Positions 62,244-64,000 of a DNA stretch of 64,000 nt are shown here, piece by piece. Under the pieces are notes generated by a model. The model searched no databases. It worked only from the letters and a program-made list of their open reading frames with translations, and was not told the origin of the DNA. Where the stretch lies: the NCBI GenBank assembly GCA_016791265.1, contig JAEUMY010000017.1, forward strand, positions 62,001 through 126,000, written 5' to 3'. This DNA comes from Betaproteobacteria bacterium. Its GTDB lineage: Bacteria; Pseudomonadota; Gammaproteobacteria; Burkholderiales; Usitatibacteraceae. Position 1 is the stretch's first letter, and every line of letters starts with the position of its first letter. A program made the position numbers and the translations under genes.

Positions 62244-64000
62244 AGCCGCTGCTGCACCTGCCGTTGAACGCCTGCCAATCAAGCTCATTCTCCCGAGCCA
62301 GGGTGCAGAACGCCCTGTAAAGCCAGGTGGTGGGGAGGTCAAACCTTTCCGTGCGGTAGATGATCAGTATCGGCAACGCCTGGCGACCCAAGTGACCGCC
62401 ATTCATGACGCGCTATTCGGCCAGCAGAAACCACCCGTTGCTGCACCCATGCGAGTCAAGTTGCTTACCCAGGCCACTGCGAAGACCCACCGGCCCAACC
62501 GGCTTTTCGCTCCAGACACCTGTCCGATCGTAGGGGCCGGTACCCCCGGTGAGCTGTTTTTGAAAGCCACCCCTGCGGGCCTTAAGTCTTTGCTCAAGCT
62601 GATTGAGTCCAACACTTCTGAAAAAGTGATCAAAGAGTTGTCCTCTATCGAAGCCATCGAAGCGATTACGCCGGCTTTTCGACGCAAGGGCATGGCTGCC
62701 AAAGACATCCTCCGACGTAGCCCCCGCGGCGAGGCTGGGTTCGTGACAAAAGTTCGCCTTTTCAATTTCGGCGCTGATGCTGATCAGCAGGGGCTGGTCG
62801 CTGCATTTGAGGCGATGTGCCAAGCCCGGAACATCATCTTCAAGACAGCAGGCTATTCCGCTGACAGCTACACCTACAGCGCCGAATGTCGTACCGACGA
62901 AGACATCGAAGAAATCACCAAGATTATCGGCGTGCGTTCGGTTTCGAACATGCCGCTGATTCGAATGATTCGCCCGCAGGCCCAGAACGCCCAACCCCTG
63001 CCTGCGCTGATCTCCCGGGCGGATGTTGCGGGTGAAGTGCCAGTCGTGGTGGTTGTCGACAGCGGCGTCACTGACAAAGTCCCGGAACTGGAGTCCTGGG
63101 TGGTGGGACGCGAGTCAAGTGTGGCCGCCCCATATCGCAACACCGATCACGGCACCTTCGTGGCCGGTCTCATTTGTTGGGGAGCCGAGCTCAATCCCAC
63201 GGTCGCCGGCATCGATACCAACCCTTGCGGAATTTTTGATCTCCAGGTGATTCCGAATGCTGATCCCGCAAAGGGGGACACGGATGGACTGCTTGAAACG
63301 GAATTCCTGGGCTCGCTGGAAACCGCGCTTCAGCAGCATTCCAACGAATTCAAGGTCTGGAACCTCTCGCTTGGCACCGATGCTGTCTGCTCCCTGCATG
63401 AGTTCTCGGAATTTGCCCAAGAGCTGGACAACCTGCAGGAGCGCTACAAGGTTTCCTTCGTGATCAGCGCCGGTAACTACGGCACGGTGCCGCTACTCGA
63501 CTATCCCCGATTGGCAGCGCAGATGGACCCGGGGCGTATCACCGCTCCGGCCGACAGCGTGCTGGGAATCACGGTTGGCTCAGTGTCACATGTCGACTAC
63601 TTGCGCAACGGGCCTCGCATTCATCATCCGGCCGCTTTCTCACGGCACGGTGCCGGGCCGAATCACATCATCAAACCCGACATAGTCCACTACGGGGGCT
63701 CATGCTCACTCGATGGCGCTCACGTGGCTGGGGTGCGGTCGGTCAGCGGCGCAGGAACTGCAGAAGATATTGGCACCAGCTTCGCGGCGCCGTTGGTATC
63801 CCGAACTTTGGCCCAGATCTATCACCAGATCACGCCCACTCCGAGCCCGGTGCTGGCGCGGGCCTTGCTGACGCATCACGCCCGCGACCCGCGCACTCAA
63901 AGGCGAGTGCCGGACGGTGAGGAGAATTTTCTGGGTTTTGGCCTGCCCATGCCCGTGCCGTACTGCCTGGAGTGTTCTCCGTACATGTCGACGCTGGTGT
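62233..64000 (+). CDS. S8 subtilisin-like serine protease (3' end outside window)
   Basis: An open frame from ATG 62233 runs to the window edge (589 codons visible). About 270 N-terminal residues are of unknown fold, followed by a subtilase domain with Asp276 (VVVVVDSGV), His306 (NTDHGTFVAGL), the oxyanion region SFVISAGNYG and Ser516 (GTSFAAPLVS), a complete triad. There is no signal peptide, so it acts in the cytoplasm. Translationally coupled to the AAA ATPase, it resembles defence ATPase-protease pairs. Confidence 0.88.
   Translation, partial: MATKAAAAPAVERLPIKLILPSQGAERPVKPGGGEVKPFRAVDDQYRQRLATQVTAIHDALFGQQKPPVAAPMRVKLLTQATAKTHRPNRLFAPDTCPIVGAGTPGELFLKATPAGLKSLLKLIESNTSEKVIKELSSIEAIEAITPAFRRKGMAAKDILRRSPRGEAGFVTKVRLFNFGADADQQGLVAAFEAMCQARNIIFKTAGYSADSYTYSAECRTDEDIEEITKIIGVRSVSNMPLIRMIRPQAQNAQPLPALISRADVAGEVPVVVVVDSGVTDKVPELESWVVGRESSVAAPYRNTDHGTFVAGLICWGAELNPTVAGIDTNPCGIFDLQVIPNADPAKGDTDGLLETEFLGSLETALQQHSNEFKVWNLSLGTDAVCSLHEFSEFAQELDNLQERYKVSFVISAGNYGTVPLLDYPRLAAQMDPGRITAPADSVLGITVGSVSHVDYLRNGPRIHHPAAFSRHGAGPNHIIKPDIVHYGGSCSLDGAHVAGVRSVSGAGTAEDIGTSFAAPLVSRTLAQIYHQITPTPSPVLARALLTHHARDPRTQRRVPDGEENFLGFGLPMPVPYCLECSPYMSTLV

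Overview
The window looks like a high-GC Gram-negative chromosome, most like a betaproteobacterium. It has a periplasmic Sox thiosulfate-oxidation cluster with Tat and Sec signal peptides, RND efflux parts, a MarR/b561/YceI block, and GC-rich codon use. It falls into a backbone half (about 1-31.3 kb) and an accessory half (about 31.3-64 kb). Genus cannot be stated from sequence alone.

Backbone. Positions 1-7.6 kb hold soxC(partial)-soxD-soxY-soxZ-dsrE-like-soxA-soxX, a HbpS/GlcG-like gene, soxB and a soxW-like thioredoxin. Next come tRNA-Asn, a TPR/HD-GYP phosphodiesterase, and three tiny double-glycine peptide genes facing a C39-peptidase ABC exporter and its HlyD partner. After these lie an aminotransferase, a Tet-like MFS pump, a DUF429 protein and prfC, then tRNA-Leu(UAA), two YceI proteins, cytochrome b561 and a MarR regulator with a clear operator. 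A Fur-box-controlled ferric-iron ABC pair (binding protein and ATPase, no permease) follows, then DUF502, an MBL hydrolase, a CoA-transferase-like protein, a TPR lipoprotein and a tricorn-type protease.

The backbone is studded with an exact 12-bp palindrome, GCGAATATTCGC: 19 copies in 31 kb, read in all three codon phases, and none in the following 33 kb. The loss of this palindrome together with a Tn3-family transposase at 31.6 kb marks the start of acquired DNA.

Accessory half. A defence-like block (31.6-43.5 kb) holds the Tn3 transposase, a Mrr-like nuclease, a CD-NTase plus SLATT pair (minimal CBASS), and a 55-aa CPESGxW-type protein. It also holds a sigma-like/coiled-coil/ImmA-IrrE/GNAT operon convergent with a 216-aa protein/HNH/SEC-C operon, paired short repeats, and a histidine phosphatase. 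A metal-resistance block (43.5-61 kb) carries a CadA-type P-ATPase, small periplasmic proteins, a CzcCBA-like RND system, a CzcI-like protein, a CadR/PbrR-type MerR regulator, lspA and cytochrome c. It continues with an AraC regulator, a sterol-desaturase-like enzyme and its decayed duplicate, a DsbA-like protein, and a CDF transporter with DUF3703. Two similar MerR-type operators (before cadA and before lspA) suggest one metal regulon. The window ends inside a subtilisin-like protease gene coupled to an AAA ATPase, driven by a near-perfect sigma-70 promoter that would give a leaderless mRNA.

The two strongest candidates for undescribed biology are the backbone palindrome and the peptide cassette. 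In the cassette, three precursors end in an almost identical G(S/A)GDVIF heptapeptide after a double-glycine leader, next to a TPR sensor-type signalling protein.
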